From Cryptomeria japonica (taxonomy: Eukaryota > Streptophyta > Pinopsida > Cupressales > Cupressaceae), in the NCBI RefSeq assembly GCF_030272615.1, contig NC_081414.1, positions 809,323,069 through 809,387,068 on the forward strand: a DNA stretch of 64,000 nucleotides. The letters are read 5' to 3'. Shown in pieces: positions 1-14,387 of this stretch. Position numbers and translations under genes: made by a program. Positions within the stretch are counted from its first letter, which is position 1, and each line of letters begins with the position of its first letter. Under the pieces are notes generated by a model. It ran no database searches. It was not told where the DNA came from and worked only from the letters and a program-made list of their open reading frames with translations.

Positions 1-3000
1 TAATTTATGGTCTATAGTTTTAAAAATATTTCATTAAATCGCGTTTTAAAAAATCTAAGTTGTTAGCACATATTAATTTTGGAATTGGAAATATAAGTAG
101 AAATGTAATTGTAATGTCATAGATCCTTCTAGGTTCAGATTTACTCGTGAAACTACTTTTGGAAGGAGGCATATGAAGTTCGGGTCCACAATACCAATTT
201 TCACTTGGATTGTAAGTAAGCATAGCAATTAAAATAGACATTATTTGTTTTAAATTTAACCCTACCATAATTGAACTCTATAGTAAAATCTTAATTATTA
301 TCTTAGGACTTTTCTTAAACATCATTTAGTTGAGTAATAAATAGTAATTCTAGAAAAAAAAATAAATGAAAATTATTTATTTTATGCATGGATGATTGTG
401 GAAAATTATTAGTGACTACTTAACAAATTTATTGTATGGATGATGTGAAAAATTGTTTACGATTATTTAACTATTTAATTGAATGATATTTTAATAGATA
501 TTTTATCATGTAGGTATGCTTTTTTAGACAATTCACCATTTTTGTGCCAAAAGTGGATTATTTAACATTGCGTCATGGTTTTATATTGGTAAATTCTTTA
601 ATTCTATACTTATAATTTTTTATATCATATAGACAACAAGAGAAATGTAGTTATGCAAGTGTTTAATATTGCAGGCTCACTTTTCTTCACATAGCAATTT
701 TAATTTTTGAAGATATATAAACAGATCTCTAGGTGACGACTTTACTCTTGTTGTATCAATCAGGTGTGTTTCATAATTATAGTTAAAAAATGGTAAGTAG
801 ATAATTTTTTATTATATATCCCCTTTTATTTAAAATTATTTCTTTTAACAATTTATGTCATTATGTGGAGTCCACCTCAAGGGGTTTTTGCCATCTTATT
901 TTTGCTTCTCAATAAAGAAGGTAAATGGAATGATAATTCTAAATTTATTTTCATTTATTGATTCTAGTTATTTAAGGGCCTAATAGAAATGAAATTTAAT
1001 TGAGCATGGTGGTTCACATTATCTTGGATTTCATTCATTCCATTAATAGTAAGTGTAAAAAATTATCCTCCTTCATTTACATGGTTGATTTTTAATGAAA
1101 TAATAGGAGATATAATGGTTTTATTATTATAATATTTTATCATAATTAGTGCAAATGCATATTTAGATAGTTAAAGAATATCTTCTCTTTAACTTTAAAA
1201 ATGTATAGATTAATTTCAATGATGACTTATGATTAGCTAAAGAAGGAGAGGGCTTGAACCCTTACATAACAACCACTATGGTCCTTCCCGAGATTAGTAG
1301 AAAGGGACTCAAATTTCACCTTGACGATGGTCCTAGTCAGCGCCAAAGAAGTACCAATCGCAATCTCCATGGACCACTTTCTCTTTGTATGTCTTGGCTC
1401 AAGCTCCTCTTGAATAGCCTGCATAGAAGCCAAATTTTACATAGCATATCCTTACTGTTCTTTATCTTCTCTTCCAACTTTCTTCTTAGGGTTTCCTAAC
1501 TGCCCTAAATTTTAGTGATGGCCCTAGCTATTTATTTTCTTTCTTCCATCAGGATCACCCTACCATTGAGGGATTTCACTTCCTCATCCTAATTATCTCA
1601 TCTCAAGAACCTCTATCTCAAATCATTAGCAACCATCCAAATTCATTCTTATTTATCCTTTGTCGACCAATCAGTATCCTTAGCCTCCTCCTCAGTCAAA
1701 GCCTCCAATCTATTAATCTTAATTTTAGCAATATGGAGCCGGACAAGGAGCCAATAAGTGACTTCATTCTACCTATTGTAAGCTATGTAGAGTTCATTGA
1801 CTTTTTCAACTATCTTAGGTAACTCCCAAGCTCCAAGGGACAAAACAAGGGAAGGTGGGGGGAACCCAGGGTCAGCATAGAGGACTTGGGGGCCAACACA
1901 ATAACATTGGAGGTAGAATTATCAGGCATAGAATCTTGATGATGATTTAATTTCATTTGATTAATCTATTTTATATTCAACAATGAAAATGAAATAATTT
2001 AATATTCATGCTAAGTATCACAAATATTAGAGATGAAAATTAATTAGCATCTAACAATAAAAATTATAAGGAAAAATATGGATAAGACAATGTGATTATT
2101 TTAATATTTGATGTAATTCAAAATATGGAGGAAGATAGAAGAAAAAAGTGGGGTTCTTTAGATCACTATAAGGAAGTCGATAAAATATAAAAATAATAAT
2201 GACTTAATAAGTGCAGTCATGACCAATATGGATACTAGTTACCTTATTTATAGATTAATCTAAAAATGTGTGCATAGATTTATAGAGTAAGGCACTAAAT
2301 TTTGGGGTATTGAATATTTAGTGCTAATTTTGGAAGCCTTGCTTGATTATGAAAGTAGCTAACAATAAATGGAAATATTTTCTAATAGAAGTATCATGTG
2401 AACATGTGAATTGACTAATTCTTGTAGGTTACTTATAGAATTAACAAAGTTTGATTTACCAACATCATGAGCTAGAATAATGACCCAAAAATGGTATAAT
2501 AATTTACAGAAATTCCAATAGTATGGTAGTCAACAAGCTATATTTAATAGGTTCCTTATATATATGATTAGCTTTACATAAGTGAGACATTAATGATGGT
2601 TATTCCTAAGAGGAAGCCAAAACAATTGTTCTAGTTCTTAAATAGTGTTCATACAATTGCATTAGCTTAAGAAAAAATAACAACCATTCTAACATCTGCA
2701 TGATTGTGTTCATCTAAGAACAAATATAACTCAAAATGATCGAAAATGATACAAATTACAAAATGAATTTAAAAAAAATTTTAAAAAATAAAAGAAAGTT
2801 AAAAATACATAGAAAAACATACAACTTAAGAAATTAAATTAAGAAGAGGGTTACAGATTAGGCTAATGTATATCATAAAACATTTTAAAGAGATGGATGT
2901 TAAATTAGCTGCAAAACATAATGTGATAAGATATGTATTTTTTGATATTATAGAATATTTTGAGAGTATAACATTTTTATATTGAATAGTTTAACATATC

Positions 3001-4129
3001 TTTAAGTCCTTTTAAATTAAATGAAGGACAAAATAAATTGTAATGATCTTAAAACAAGAGAATAAAATTGTTGTTAAACAGTTAGAATGAAAAATGTGAA
3101 ATATGTAATTTTTAACTCTAAAACGTCATTACATAACTTTATTGATGATGGATTAATCAACTTGCATGAAATGTTAGACCAATACAACTACTATAGCTTG
3201 TGCCAAAGTGAAAAGCTAACCACAACACACAAGTTGTTTATATACAATCAACACACCAAGCTATATTAGATAGTGTTGATTTTATGGAATAGTTAATTTT
3301 GAATATAAGAAATGTGTAATATAACGTGTATAAATCTTAAATGTTTTTGTTTATCACAAAATTAAATTACATACATATGTATTATTTTTAGTTGTAGACA
3401 TACAAGAGATGGTTGAAAGTAATGCAAACTAGACATCTAAAATTATAAAATGAATTTAACAATTAAATTATTTTACATTTAATCATTCTTATTCGGCATC
3501 CAATATGCATGTATATGATTATATGAAAAACAATTGACAAAATACCTTATCGTTGCAATTCAAAGCATTGTCATTTTATTTCTGTAATGCTATATTCAAT
3601 GGACATTATAGTCGACAAGTGTAATGCCCACCACAAAAACTGTAGAGAACTAAACACATAACTGATATATCTAGACATAACTTATTTTTAAAAGTTACAA
3701 AAACACATCAAATTACATTAACTCGTTACTCTTTAAGAACTACATACATAAGTTATACATGATCATATAAAACTCTAGTGAACAAGCAAAATATATTCAA
3801 AAAAATACAAACATTCTTCCCTAGTGTATCATAACGTCATTACTTAACTACAACATCAATAAGGAAATATAATTACACTATCAATAATATATGTCCATTT
3901 TCCTCTATTTACACTAATACTCATTTAACCACACATACATAGAAAAGTAATCATAAAAGTCCAATTTTACACTTGTCAGTGAAATAATGCAATACCCGAT
4001 TCTCTTAACTTTCATCATTACTTAAGTCATCACTACAATACATGTTAAATCATGTTTAGGTAAACATTATAAATATACATTATTTTCTTCCAATAGAAGA
4101 TCATGATATTTATCTGCTCCAAGAACATA
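1..4129. other. AT-rich intergenic DNA
   Basis: About 4.1 kb of AT-rich sequence with no open frame longer than about 80 codons and no domain I recognise, apart from the weak relic at 1230-1830 listed separately. There are no LTR ends or primer sites here. It is probably old decayed repeat or true intergenic DNA. Confidence 0.6.
1230..1830 (-). pseudogene. decayed coiled-coil coding relic
   Basis: Read on the minus strand, one frame gives charged, leucine-spaced runs such as PKIVEKVNELYIAYNR, IKINRLEALTEEEAKD and ASMQAIQEELEPRH, interrupted by several stops. The spacing looks like a coiled coil. GC content is higher than in the flanks, as expected for former coding DNA. I do not recognise the family. 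It could be a remnant of an extra frame carried by a retroelement, similar in flavour to the coiled-coil parts of element E (11824-18707), but I see no alignable motif. It has no intact start and no promoter that I can defend. Confidence 0.3.
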
Positions 4130-4391
4130 GCACAAGAAATTGAATAGAAGTAAAAACATCCATCATACTCATAAACATTCAATGAAGAGAAAATCCCAAT
4201 GGAAGAAGGCATCAAACCATTTGACCATGTGGAACCAAAAAGGAACCACCCCCTATGCTTTGGAATACAAACTGGTTTATGTGAATACTAAAGAACAACT
4301 TGCAGATATTTTCACAAAACCTTTGCCTAAGGAGACTTTTGAATATCTCAGAGATCAGCTTGGAGTCATACCACCACCAGTAGAGACTTAG
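4130..4391 (+). pseudogene. Ty1/copia pol C-terminus (RNase H end), 5'-truncated
   Basis: This is the last part of a copia polyprotein. The segment YVNTKEQLADIFTKPLPKE is the hallmark of the end of copia RNase H (usual form: reQlADifTKpLp). It ends with a TAG at 4389-4391 after a short tail. Everything upstream (gag, protease, integrase, reverse transcriptase) is missing: before about 4130 the sequence turns into AT-rich non-coding DNA. The first in-frame ATG (4140) is only the first methionine in the surviving piece. It is followed at 4760 by the matching 3' LTR, so this is the 3' end of element F. It cannot encode an active enzyme. Confidence 0.85.
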
Positions 4392-4445
4392 ACAGTTGAT
4401 GATTGTCATCAACCGGCAGAATTAACAGACAAATCTTTTACTCCA

Positions 4446-4759
4446 GTCTTTGATGAGGAAGCTACTTCTCAGGGGGAGTAGTTGGTATATTGAATTGATT
4501 GGTATTTTGTATATGAACTTGATTTTATTATTGTAACTTTGGCATTTGATGTCAAAGGGGGAGAGATATCGATGGAAAAACACATTATATTTTTAAGGAG
4601 AGATTGGTATTGAAAAACTTTGGATAACACATGTTGCTCCCAAGGGGAGAGATTGGTGTTTAGGAGAGATTGTTGGTTATTGTCGGTATTTGGCATTTCT
4701 GTTTTGGCACTTTGATGGTTTTTCCATCTTGTGTTGCCATCAATGCCAAAGGAGGAGAT
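4446..4759 (+). repeat. copia 3' untranslated region with four polypurine blocks
   Basis: Between the pol stop and the LTR, four similar purine-rich blocks occur: CTCAGGGGGAGTAG near 4468, GTCAAAGGGGGAGAGA near 4551, CCAAGGGGAGAGATTGG near 4638, and GCCAAAGGAGGAGATTG at 4746-4761. The last one directly abuts the LTR and is the likely polypurine tract for plus-strand priming. The others look like degenerate tandem copies of the same region. Element E has the same habit near 17605-17778. Confidence 0.6.
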
Positions 4760-5809
4760 TGTTGGTATTTTGGTATGGTTTTGTCATTGATGTCAACACC
4801 TGCTAAAACACTAGCACTTTGGAGATCCAGCAGCATTCACCAGCATGCAAGTAACTATTGCACAGTTGCTGATATATGGTTCACTGGCAGGATATAATGA
4901 TCACCAGCACTCAGAATTATGTGGAAGACACTTGGTGATGTCGAAGACATTGTTTGGACATCTTGTCCTAGAGTTATGTTCATCGGTATATTCATATTTG
5001 CATATTTTCTTTTACTAGCAAATAGGTCCAGGGTTACCTAGGGTTACACCAGCAGGTTTATCTTTTCCAAATCAGCATGGCACGCTATGGAGATGATTAA
5101 TTATTGTTGTAAATGCATTAAGCCGACATGTTTAATCAGTTATTGCATCGGATATTATATTGTTTGTAAAATGTTTTTATTGTAATATCTTGTAGAGCCG
5201 ACCTACTAAAATTGGTCTTAGGTTATGGTATAAATGTAAGATTGAATGTGGGATGCAAAAAAGAATTGTAAGAAGGTATATGCGAGATTAAGCAGAGCTA
5301 TACACGAAGACATCATTTGAAGGTGAAGCTAGGTTTTTGTGAAAGCATATCAGCATTACACCGGTACTGAATCCAGCATATGAAGATGTTATTTTGTGCA
5401 GTACATTCTTATTGGATTTAACCATCCAACTGTAGTCAGTGTGACTCCCATTTTGTTATTGAGCAGTGAGCTCTAGGCTATTAGCCTTTCTGCATGTGCA
5501 GACCCCATTTATGTACACTTACTATCTGCAGTAGTATCATCTGATTATGGGTAAGGTTTCCCACCATGGTTTTTCCCCTTACAGGGTTTCCACATACAAA
5601 TATTGGTGTTATGTGTTGTGGATGATTTTGTGTTTATGTTTCATGCACTAATCTTTACCAGTATAGCAATTAACTGTTAACACTGTCTACTGGCATACTT
5701 AACTGGTTTACTGTTATTAAGCATTAAGTTGATTAAGTTGTTTTTGGTTTGAATTTATTAGACAACTGATTCACCCCCCCCACCTCTCAGTTGTCTCTGA
5801 GACCTAACA
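4760..5809 (+). mobile_element. 3' LTR of copia element F
   Basis: It starts TGTTGG directly after a polypurine tract and ends CTAACA, giving TG...CA ends and about 1,050 bases. The right part has the same layout as the LTRs of element E: GTAGTCAGTGTGACTC, then a CTGCATGTGCAGACCCC block, a pyrimidine run of Cs, and a short tail to the CA end. The left LTR, gag and most of pol of this element are absent, so no target duplication can be checked. Confidence 0.8.
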
Positions 5810-8224
<2,415 letters not shown>

Positions 8225-8618
8225 GCAATGTCACATCCCGCTCACAATGAGTGGTACGACATCATCCCTTCCATGTCCACAGTACAATACATCATAATCA
8301 AGACACAACATCATCGGTAACATCATCATATCTAACATAAGCACAAACTAAAGATAGCTCATGGGATGATAACATTAGAAGTAAATATAAGTCACTGAAT
8401 ACGCATAAATAACCAAACATGGATCCCAAAATCAACATAATCGTGAGTATATCATCATCCACATAAAACATAATGTAGCAGCTGCCAACATGAAATGATT
8501 GTCATCAAAACATAATCAAAACCATAAGCATCTACCAATAGTACCATATATAAGTCTAACATGTCCAATAATGTATAACAATGCATAAAAGAAAAGTATG
8601 TGAAAGAGGGACACTACA
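8225..8618 (-). mobile_element. possible 3' LTR start of a chromovirus relic
   Basis: On the minus strand the integrase relic is followed by AGGGGAGGATGTAGTGTCCC (around 8609-8628). This looks like a polypurine tract followed by an LTR beginning TGTAGTGTCCC at 8618. The other end of the LTR is not fixed; a TGTCACATCCC-like string near 8229 is one candidate boundary. No second copy was found in the window. Confidence 0.4.
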
Positions 8619-8639
8619 TCCTCCCCTAGGTCTAGGCTT

Positions 8640-10090
8640 ACTCCTGGAATCTTGGGAACAAATAGAAAAAGAGATCTCTCATCCATGTTGCATCCTCTCA
8701 TTTCACTGAAGACTTCTCATTCAGGTCCTATTGGACCCTTACCTTCTCTATATTGTGACCCTTGAGGGTTAGTACCTGATGTTACAGAATACACATGGGA
8801 TCCAAAGAAAGTTGTCCATCGTCTGTCTACCTGCAAGGAATTCCAGTCCAATACATGTGTCACATTAGGAAAATAAGGTCTCAAAACTGGTACATAAAAT
8901 ATATCATAGATGCAAGATAAGCTGGCCGACAATGCTAGATGGTAAGCTATAAGACCAATCTCTCCAAAACCTCAAATGGACCGACAAAATGAGGCACCAG
9001 CTTAGAGCCTTTTTCGTAATGGATAGGACTCTTATGTGAGCATACTCTCAAAAAAACCTTACCTCCTACAAAGAACTATCAATCCACACAGTGAACATCT
9101 GCATACTTCTTCTATCTATCCTGCACCTCCACCAAATGCTCCCAAATACAAATCACCTTTGCTCCATCTCTTGCAACATCTTATGTCCAAAAAGAACTAT
9201 ATCCTCTAATCTATTCCAACTCAAGGGCGTGTGACAAAGCATACCATACAAAGCCTAAAAATGTGATATGCCAATAAAACTATGGTATCCATTATTATAA
9301 GCAAACTCTACCAAATACAGATAATCCTCCCATCAAGATTGCTGGTACATACATCTGATGTATATCCTTAAGAACTTGATTAATTTTCTTTGTCTTCCCA
9401 TCTATCTCGGGATGATATGCTGAATTCAAGTTCAACTGAGATCCTAAGGCATGCTGAAGAGAAGTCCATAATGTTGAAGTGAATATAGAATCTCAATCTA
9501 ATATAATATGATGGGGAATTCCATAAAACCTCACAATACCTCCATGAAAACTCAAGCCACTATCACTGTTGTATAGAAATATAGAATCAGAGAAAAGAGT
9601 GCCAACTAGGTCAACCTATCAATAGTAACCATGATAGCATCATGTTTGTGAGAAGAGACTAGAAAACCAACAATAAATTCCATCAAGATAATATGCCATT
9701 TCTAATCCGAAACCAGGTTCGACTGCAGCAACCTAGCAGGATGTTGATGTTTAGCCTTCACATTCTGGCACTCTAAGCTTCAAGACACAAAATTTTCTAT
9801 ATCACTCCTCATGTTGGACCTCTGGTACAACCGTTGAAGGTCCACATGCATCTTATTGACACTTGGATGTGCCAAGTAAGTTGCTTGATTTGCCTCTGTC
9901 AAGATCAAAGTAAGAAGTCCTTCTGTTGATGGAACATAAATATGACCTAAATGGCAAAGAAGACCATCAGACTCCAAGGAAAATCTTGCATATCTCTCTT
10001 CTAAAGCCATCTCAGACTCCACCTCCGCTATCATCTCTTGGTACCAAGCATCCAAAGAAAGTGCTTTGTGATGCCCAAACTCTGGGGCAA
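8640..10090 (-). pseudogene. decayed Ty3/gypsy chromovirus-type integrase
   Basis: Minus-strand translation gives, in order, the zinc-binding part of integrase (10055-9780: YARFSLESDGLLCHLGHIYV, then HPSVNKMHVDLQRLY), a piece with CQNVKAKHQHPARLLQ, a core piece with FIVGFLVSSHKHDAIMVTID (about 9780-9590), and a C-terminal part near 8932-8717 (FEVLERIGLIAYHLAL, then VLDWNSLQVD). This order and these motifs match chromovirus-type gypsy integrases. There are many stops, several frame changes, and no reverse transcriptase upstream: the relic is cut off near 10090. It is an old dead fragment unrelated to the Tat elements to the right. Confidence 0.8.
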
Positions 10091-10998
10091 AAATGCAACA
10101 ACAAATTTTTTTTAAATAACACTAAATTACTTGATGTTCTGTGCTCAAAAGATGTGATAACTTCATTAGTTTCACTAAAGGGTATCTCAAGTGTCAAAAG
10201 AATGGGTTTCTAAAGTGAGCAATAAATTATTTAATTTAACTAGGAGAATTAGGTCTTATCTCAAACTCCTAAGCGATTTAATAATCAAATTAGATTTCAT
10301 TTAAGTGTTGAAAGCCATCTAATAATATTGAATATAATTTCCTACTAAATTATACTTTAATTTCTCAACATTTACAATAACTCCCATTAACTAAAGTTGA
10401 TTAAATTAATCCTACTAAGTCAACACAACCTTAATAATTAATTCATTCATTCAATTAAATTCTTCAATTATGATTATATTAAGTGTTAATATTATTCCCT
10501 TAAAGTAATAGAATAATTCCAAAATTCATTAAATTAACATTAATACAAATTAATTGTATTAATATTAATTATATAAATAAGCAAATAAATATAAATTTTT
10601 CTAGATTGACATTAAATTAACCAATCCATTAATGATTTTACCTAGAAAAACAATCTTCCCTTATGGACGACTAATCCCCTTAAAAAATTAAAATAAAATC
10701 CTATATAATGAAATTATCCCCTTAAGAATCTAAATAACCCTTTACCAAATATACCCCCATTTAGTAATATAACACATCCCTTTAGAGTTAAACAAAAACC
10801 CCTTAAATAAAGATACAGATGAAGACATAATAAAATGGGGGGAAATCTTCACCATTAACTTAATTTTAAAATTCAAACCCCCCCTTTAATATTATATACT
10901 TTTAAAATATAACCGAGTTAACCCTAACTAGGTTTTCCCCTTGTATTTTAAAAATCATATCTACCTACTCCTACTTTCCTTTCTTTTTATTTTCTTAT

Positions 10999-11095
10999 AT
11001 TCTTTAATTTAGTTTAGCTTAGGGTTTCCATGAGAAATGTAGTTATTCTTTAATTTAGTTTAGCTTAGGGTTTCCATGAGAAATGTAGTTTAGTT
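10999..11095. repeat. 46-bp tandem duplication
   Basis: A unit beginning ATTCTTTAATTTAGTTTAGC and ending with GAGAAATGTAGTT occurs twice head to tail with a period of 46 bases and almost no differences, indicating a recent duplication. Confidence 0.9.
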
Positions 11096-11224
11096 TTAAT
11101 ACTTTCCTTTGTTTTGAATTCTCTTATTATTATTTTTTTCTTATGCTGCAAGGGCCGATCATGGAGGAAGGCAGAGATTTTAGGTTTATCGCAGGGCGAA
11201 AGAGGAATGGGGAGGGCCAAGTCC

Positions 11225-11440
11225 CACTGTGGATAACCACAGTGGTGGTCGAGCCAATCACTGTGGATACCCATAGTGGCAGTTGAGCCACTCATTGTGG
11301 TTAGCCATAGTGGCAGCCAAGCCGCTCATTGTGGTTACTCACAGGGGCGGCCGAGCCTCCACTACGAATACCAACATTGGTAGTCATGCCGCTCACTGTG
11401 GATACCTGCAGTGACGGTCGAGCCTCCACTACAGGGTTTA
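11225..11440. repeat. degenerate minisatellite with a hairpin in each unit
   Basis: About five units of roughly 45-50 bases. Each has CACTGTGG-x-TA-x-CCACAGTGG (an inverted repeat able to fold) followed by a CGGCCGAGCC-like spacer. It is GC-rich in an AT-rich setting. Units have drifted, for example CATTGTGG and CCATAGTGG. Confidence 0.75.
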
Positions 11441-11556
11441 CTCTCGACAGCGAGGGGTGTGGTGGAGCTCTCAGCTACCCCATCCCCACGTGAGTTTTAA
11501 TTTATTTTTTTTATATTAAATATATTTTAAATGGCTTCAATATATATATACACAGT

Positions 11557-11823
11557 TGTTGGCATTGAGTTGTCATTGATTGCAACTAGTATTGCAGGCT
11601 ATCTGTAGGGTATGTCGATATGACACAACCGGTATGAAGAAGATTGAACTAGCATAAGGAAGATTAACATGACGGCTTGTCAACTGGTATGGTAGAAGAC
11701 AAAACTGGTATGAAGGCTTGGAAGACATACATGTATTGAGACTGTCAGTGATATCACCAAGAGGTGATATGAATTTGTGTTTTAGCATGGCAAGTTGTAA
11801 CCAGTTTGTAGGTTGGTTGTTTG
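11557..11823 (+). mobile_element. copia element D, 5' LTR, left piece
   Basis: It starts TGTTGGCATTGAGTTG after ACAGT. The sequence runs to 11823, where element E begins, and resumes at 18713 after one extra copy of the target site. The two pieces together make one LTR of about 1.75 kb that ends at 20201 directly before a copia primer site. The far LTR of D is outside the window, so the outer target duplication cannot be tested. Confidence 0.75.
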
Positions 11824-12823
11824 TGTTGCCAGTTGACACTCATTGGATTTATATGTTGTCATTGATGGAAACATGGCAGCATGGTAACTTGGAAACAAGA
11901 TTCATAAGGAAGCATACATCGACATACACCGACACTATGAGGCATTCACCGACAGACACTGGCATTGGAGAATTCAGGGTTACACCAGCACCGGCATCCA
12001 GCACTTCAATAAAGTTGACATCAGACTTGGACCCGAAGGAAGTTTTATTTAATCATTTTATAATTATTGTATAAGGCCGACATTGTATATCTTTTGTAAT
12101 GCACTGTAAGCTAACATAAGACATATTGTTTGTGAAGGGTATATAGGTCAGTAAAGTTAAGGTCATTATATATATAGATGAAATAGATTGGAATAAGGAT
12201 ATAGGAGAGTGTATAATGTGAAGTATATTAATGTAGATCATTTTGTATGTGAATGTTATATCATGCAATGATCTGTAGATAGTTTGGAAAGCATTCTTGG
12301 AGGAAAGGAGATACCGGTAGAAGTGTTCAGGGTTTATGAACCAGTAAAGAGTAGAACTATAACCATAACTCTTTTTGGCATAATTGATGCATTTTGTGAG
12401 CTCATTATTACTATTTTATTTCAGCAGAAGCTTGTAGTTAGTGAGACTCTTTTGTGATGATCAATGTTCTCTAGGCAGTGTGCCTTGCTGCATGTGCAGG
12501 CCCCCATTATATGTAATATCTTTCATATGGACAGTGAACTAATATTGTGGGTCACAAATCCCACCTTGGTTTTTCCTCTTTGAGGTTTTCCATGTATAAA
12601 TTATATGTGTTATGGTGTTCATTTATGTGGATGGTTTATTTGCTTCAAGTTATTTTTTTCTTCATTTACCGATTCATATGTGTATATTATAAAAGGGTAA
12701 ATCATATCTTATTGGCAAAACACTAATTTATTTACTGATTTATATGTGTATAAAATCATATCTTATCGACAAAACACTAATTCACCCCCCCCCCCCCCCC
12801 CTCAATGTTCTTGGATCCCAACA
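11824..12823 (+). repeat. 5' LTR of element E
   Basis: Starts TGTTGCCAGTTGACACTC and ends GATCCCAACA; about 1,000 bases. A TATATAGG string at 12140-12147 is a candidate promoter core. A run of 17 Cs lies at 12785-12801. It aligns along its whole length with 17779-18707. Confidence 0.88.
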
Positions 12824-12824
12824 A

Positions 12825-12840
12825 TTGGTATCAAAGCCTA
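12825..12840 (+). promoter_or_regulatory. primer binding site of element E
   Basis: TTGGTATCAAAGCCTA lies one base after the LTR end. TGGTATCARAGCC is the usual copia site complementary to the 3' end of initiator tRNA-Met. Confidence 0.9.
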
Positions 12841-12897
12841 GTTCCTCAGAAGAAGTTTAATAGCTTGAGCAAGATCCTGAAACCCGAATCATTGAAC

Positions 12898-14033
12898 ATG
12901 GCTATGGAGAAGCAACTTGAGATGGCTCTTGAGGATTATGATGCTGAAAGGATGAAGAATTTAAAATTGCAAGATGAATTGAATTCTGCTAATGAATTCA
13001 TTCTTATCCTGCAAGAAAGGTTATCATCTTCTCAAGCCAAGATAAAGGAACTTTTGCAAAAGCAGGATGATGAAGAGAAAAATGCACTTAAGGAACAATG
13101 TCAGAAACTGAGTCAAGCAAACATGCTCATGAAGAATGAAATGCAAGACCTAACTATAAGGTTATCAAAAGATATTGAGGACAGAAAGAAGAAGGAATAA
13201 AATCTTGTTTTATCTCTAAAAAATAAATTTGATGAATGTGGCAGATTGACTCATGAGAATAATCTTTTGAGAACTGATTTGGCACACTCCCAAAATAATG
13301 AACAAGAGCTTGAAAGACAAATAACTACTCTGAGAGATGATCTAACTACTGCAAGTGAGTATAAAGAAAAATTCAAGATTAGTGTTGCACAGTTGGATGA
13401 CTTATTGAAAAGACAAAGGCAGAATGATGATTCTAGAGGACTTGGATTTGTACAAGGTAAAAGCTCCAGTACTGCAAATTAAGATCAGACAACCGGTATA
13501 CAGAACTCATCAGACCAGAGGAAACCAGTAAGGAAATATAATACTTATAAATTCAATGGTAGATGCTTTGTTTGTAATAAATTTGGGCATATGGCTAAAC
13601 AATGTATAAATAGAGAAAATCAAAACTACAATTATGTTCCCGATCAATGCACAAATTACAAGAAATATGGTCATAAATCAGAAGATTGTAGAATGAATGT
13701 CAAATGTCATGCATGTGGAAGGTTTGGTCATTTGGCTAATCAATTAGGTCCAAGAATGACACTGGATATGTTAGAGAAATTCAAAAGAACAATGTTACAT
13801 GTTATGTATGCAACAAAATAGGTCATATTGCTAAGTACTGCAGAAGCAAGACTCAATCGGTTAGCAATGATAAATAAAATGAGAAAGGAAAGAAGAAGGT
13901 AGATGAAATACAACAAGATCATACCAAGAGATGGGATAGAAAGTCTGAAGAACCAAGTGGAGATGGATCTACACTGGTAACTCCACCGATAGAACAGAGC
14001 ATTCCTGCACCAGGAGGAAATTCCATCGGTAAC
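12898..14033 (+). pseudogene. element E gag-like protein: coiled coil plus four zinc knuckles
   Basis: The likely start is the ATG at 12898 (MAMEKQLEMALEDYDAER), about 60 bases after the primer site. The first 190 or so residues are strongly charged and predicted by eye to be coiled coil (KLQDELNSANEF, KEQCQKLSQANMLMKNEM). A lysine-rich stretch follows, then CCHC-like knuckles: CFVCNKFGHMAKQC, CTNYKKYGHKSEDC (a Tyr replaces the second Cys), CHACGRFGHLANQL (final Cys lost) and CYVCNKIGHIAKYC. Knuckle four is in a shifted frame, so there is a one-base indel near 13780. Stops lie near 13198 and 13480. Knuckles of this type bind RNA in copia gag proteins. The usual copia gag N-terminal domain (as at 20278 in element D) is not seen, so this is an unusual gag or a replacement. 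Confidence 0.72.
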
Positions 14034-14387
14034 TAAGGCATATGCCTTAGGGGTTGGCAAATATATTTCAAATCTTGCATATTCCTCAAAGGAGATCTGG
14101 AAGAGATCTGGAGAGTTGTCTTAATCATTGATGAAGGTTTACCCAGCATAAGAATGTGAAACCGACATCGGTAGGGTACAACATGAAGCATTTATGACAG
14201 TGACGGATTAGGGTTTACTTGCTGATAAAAGGAGAAAGTGAATTCATTTTCACTCACCCAGCATTCAAGCAATCTAGAGCGAAGCAAAGGTGAATTTAAG
14301 ACAATTAAGAGCAAGCAAAGGGATTTTGAGATGATTTCCAGCAATCAAACCTTCACACCGGCAATCATTTTCAGGTGTTTCTTCGAA
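14034..14387 (+). promoter_or_regulatory. spacer between gag and ORF2 of element E; possible internal promoter
   Basis: About 350 bases separate the end of the gag frame from the first good ATG of the long frame. It includes GATAAAAGGAG near 14223-14233 followed by a C-rich CACTCACCCAGC stretch. This resembles a TATA box with a nearby start region. No conserved element was identified; the promoter idea rests only on this string and spacing. Confidence 0.3.

Larger units (their letters stand above)
10091..11556. other. AT-rich intergenic DNA with two repeat patches
   Basis: No gene is visible. The left edge has a CTCTGGGGCAAAAATGC string that resembles a polypurine tract plus LTR start, but I could not find a matching LTR end. 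The two tandem-repeat patches near 11000 and 11225 are listed separately. Confidence 0.5.

Noticed and set aside
10091-10120. LTR start after CTCTGGGGCAAAAA
   Set aside because: It looks like a polypurine tract plus TG, but no LTR end, primer site or second copy could be found.
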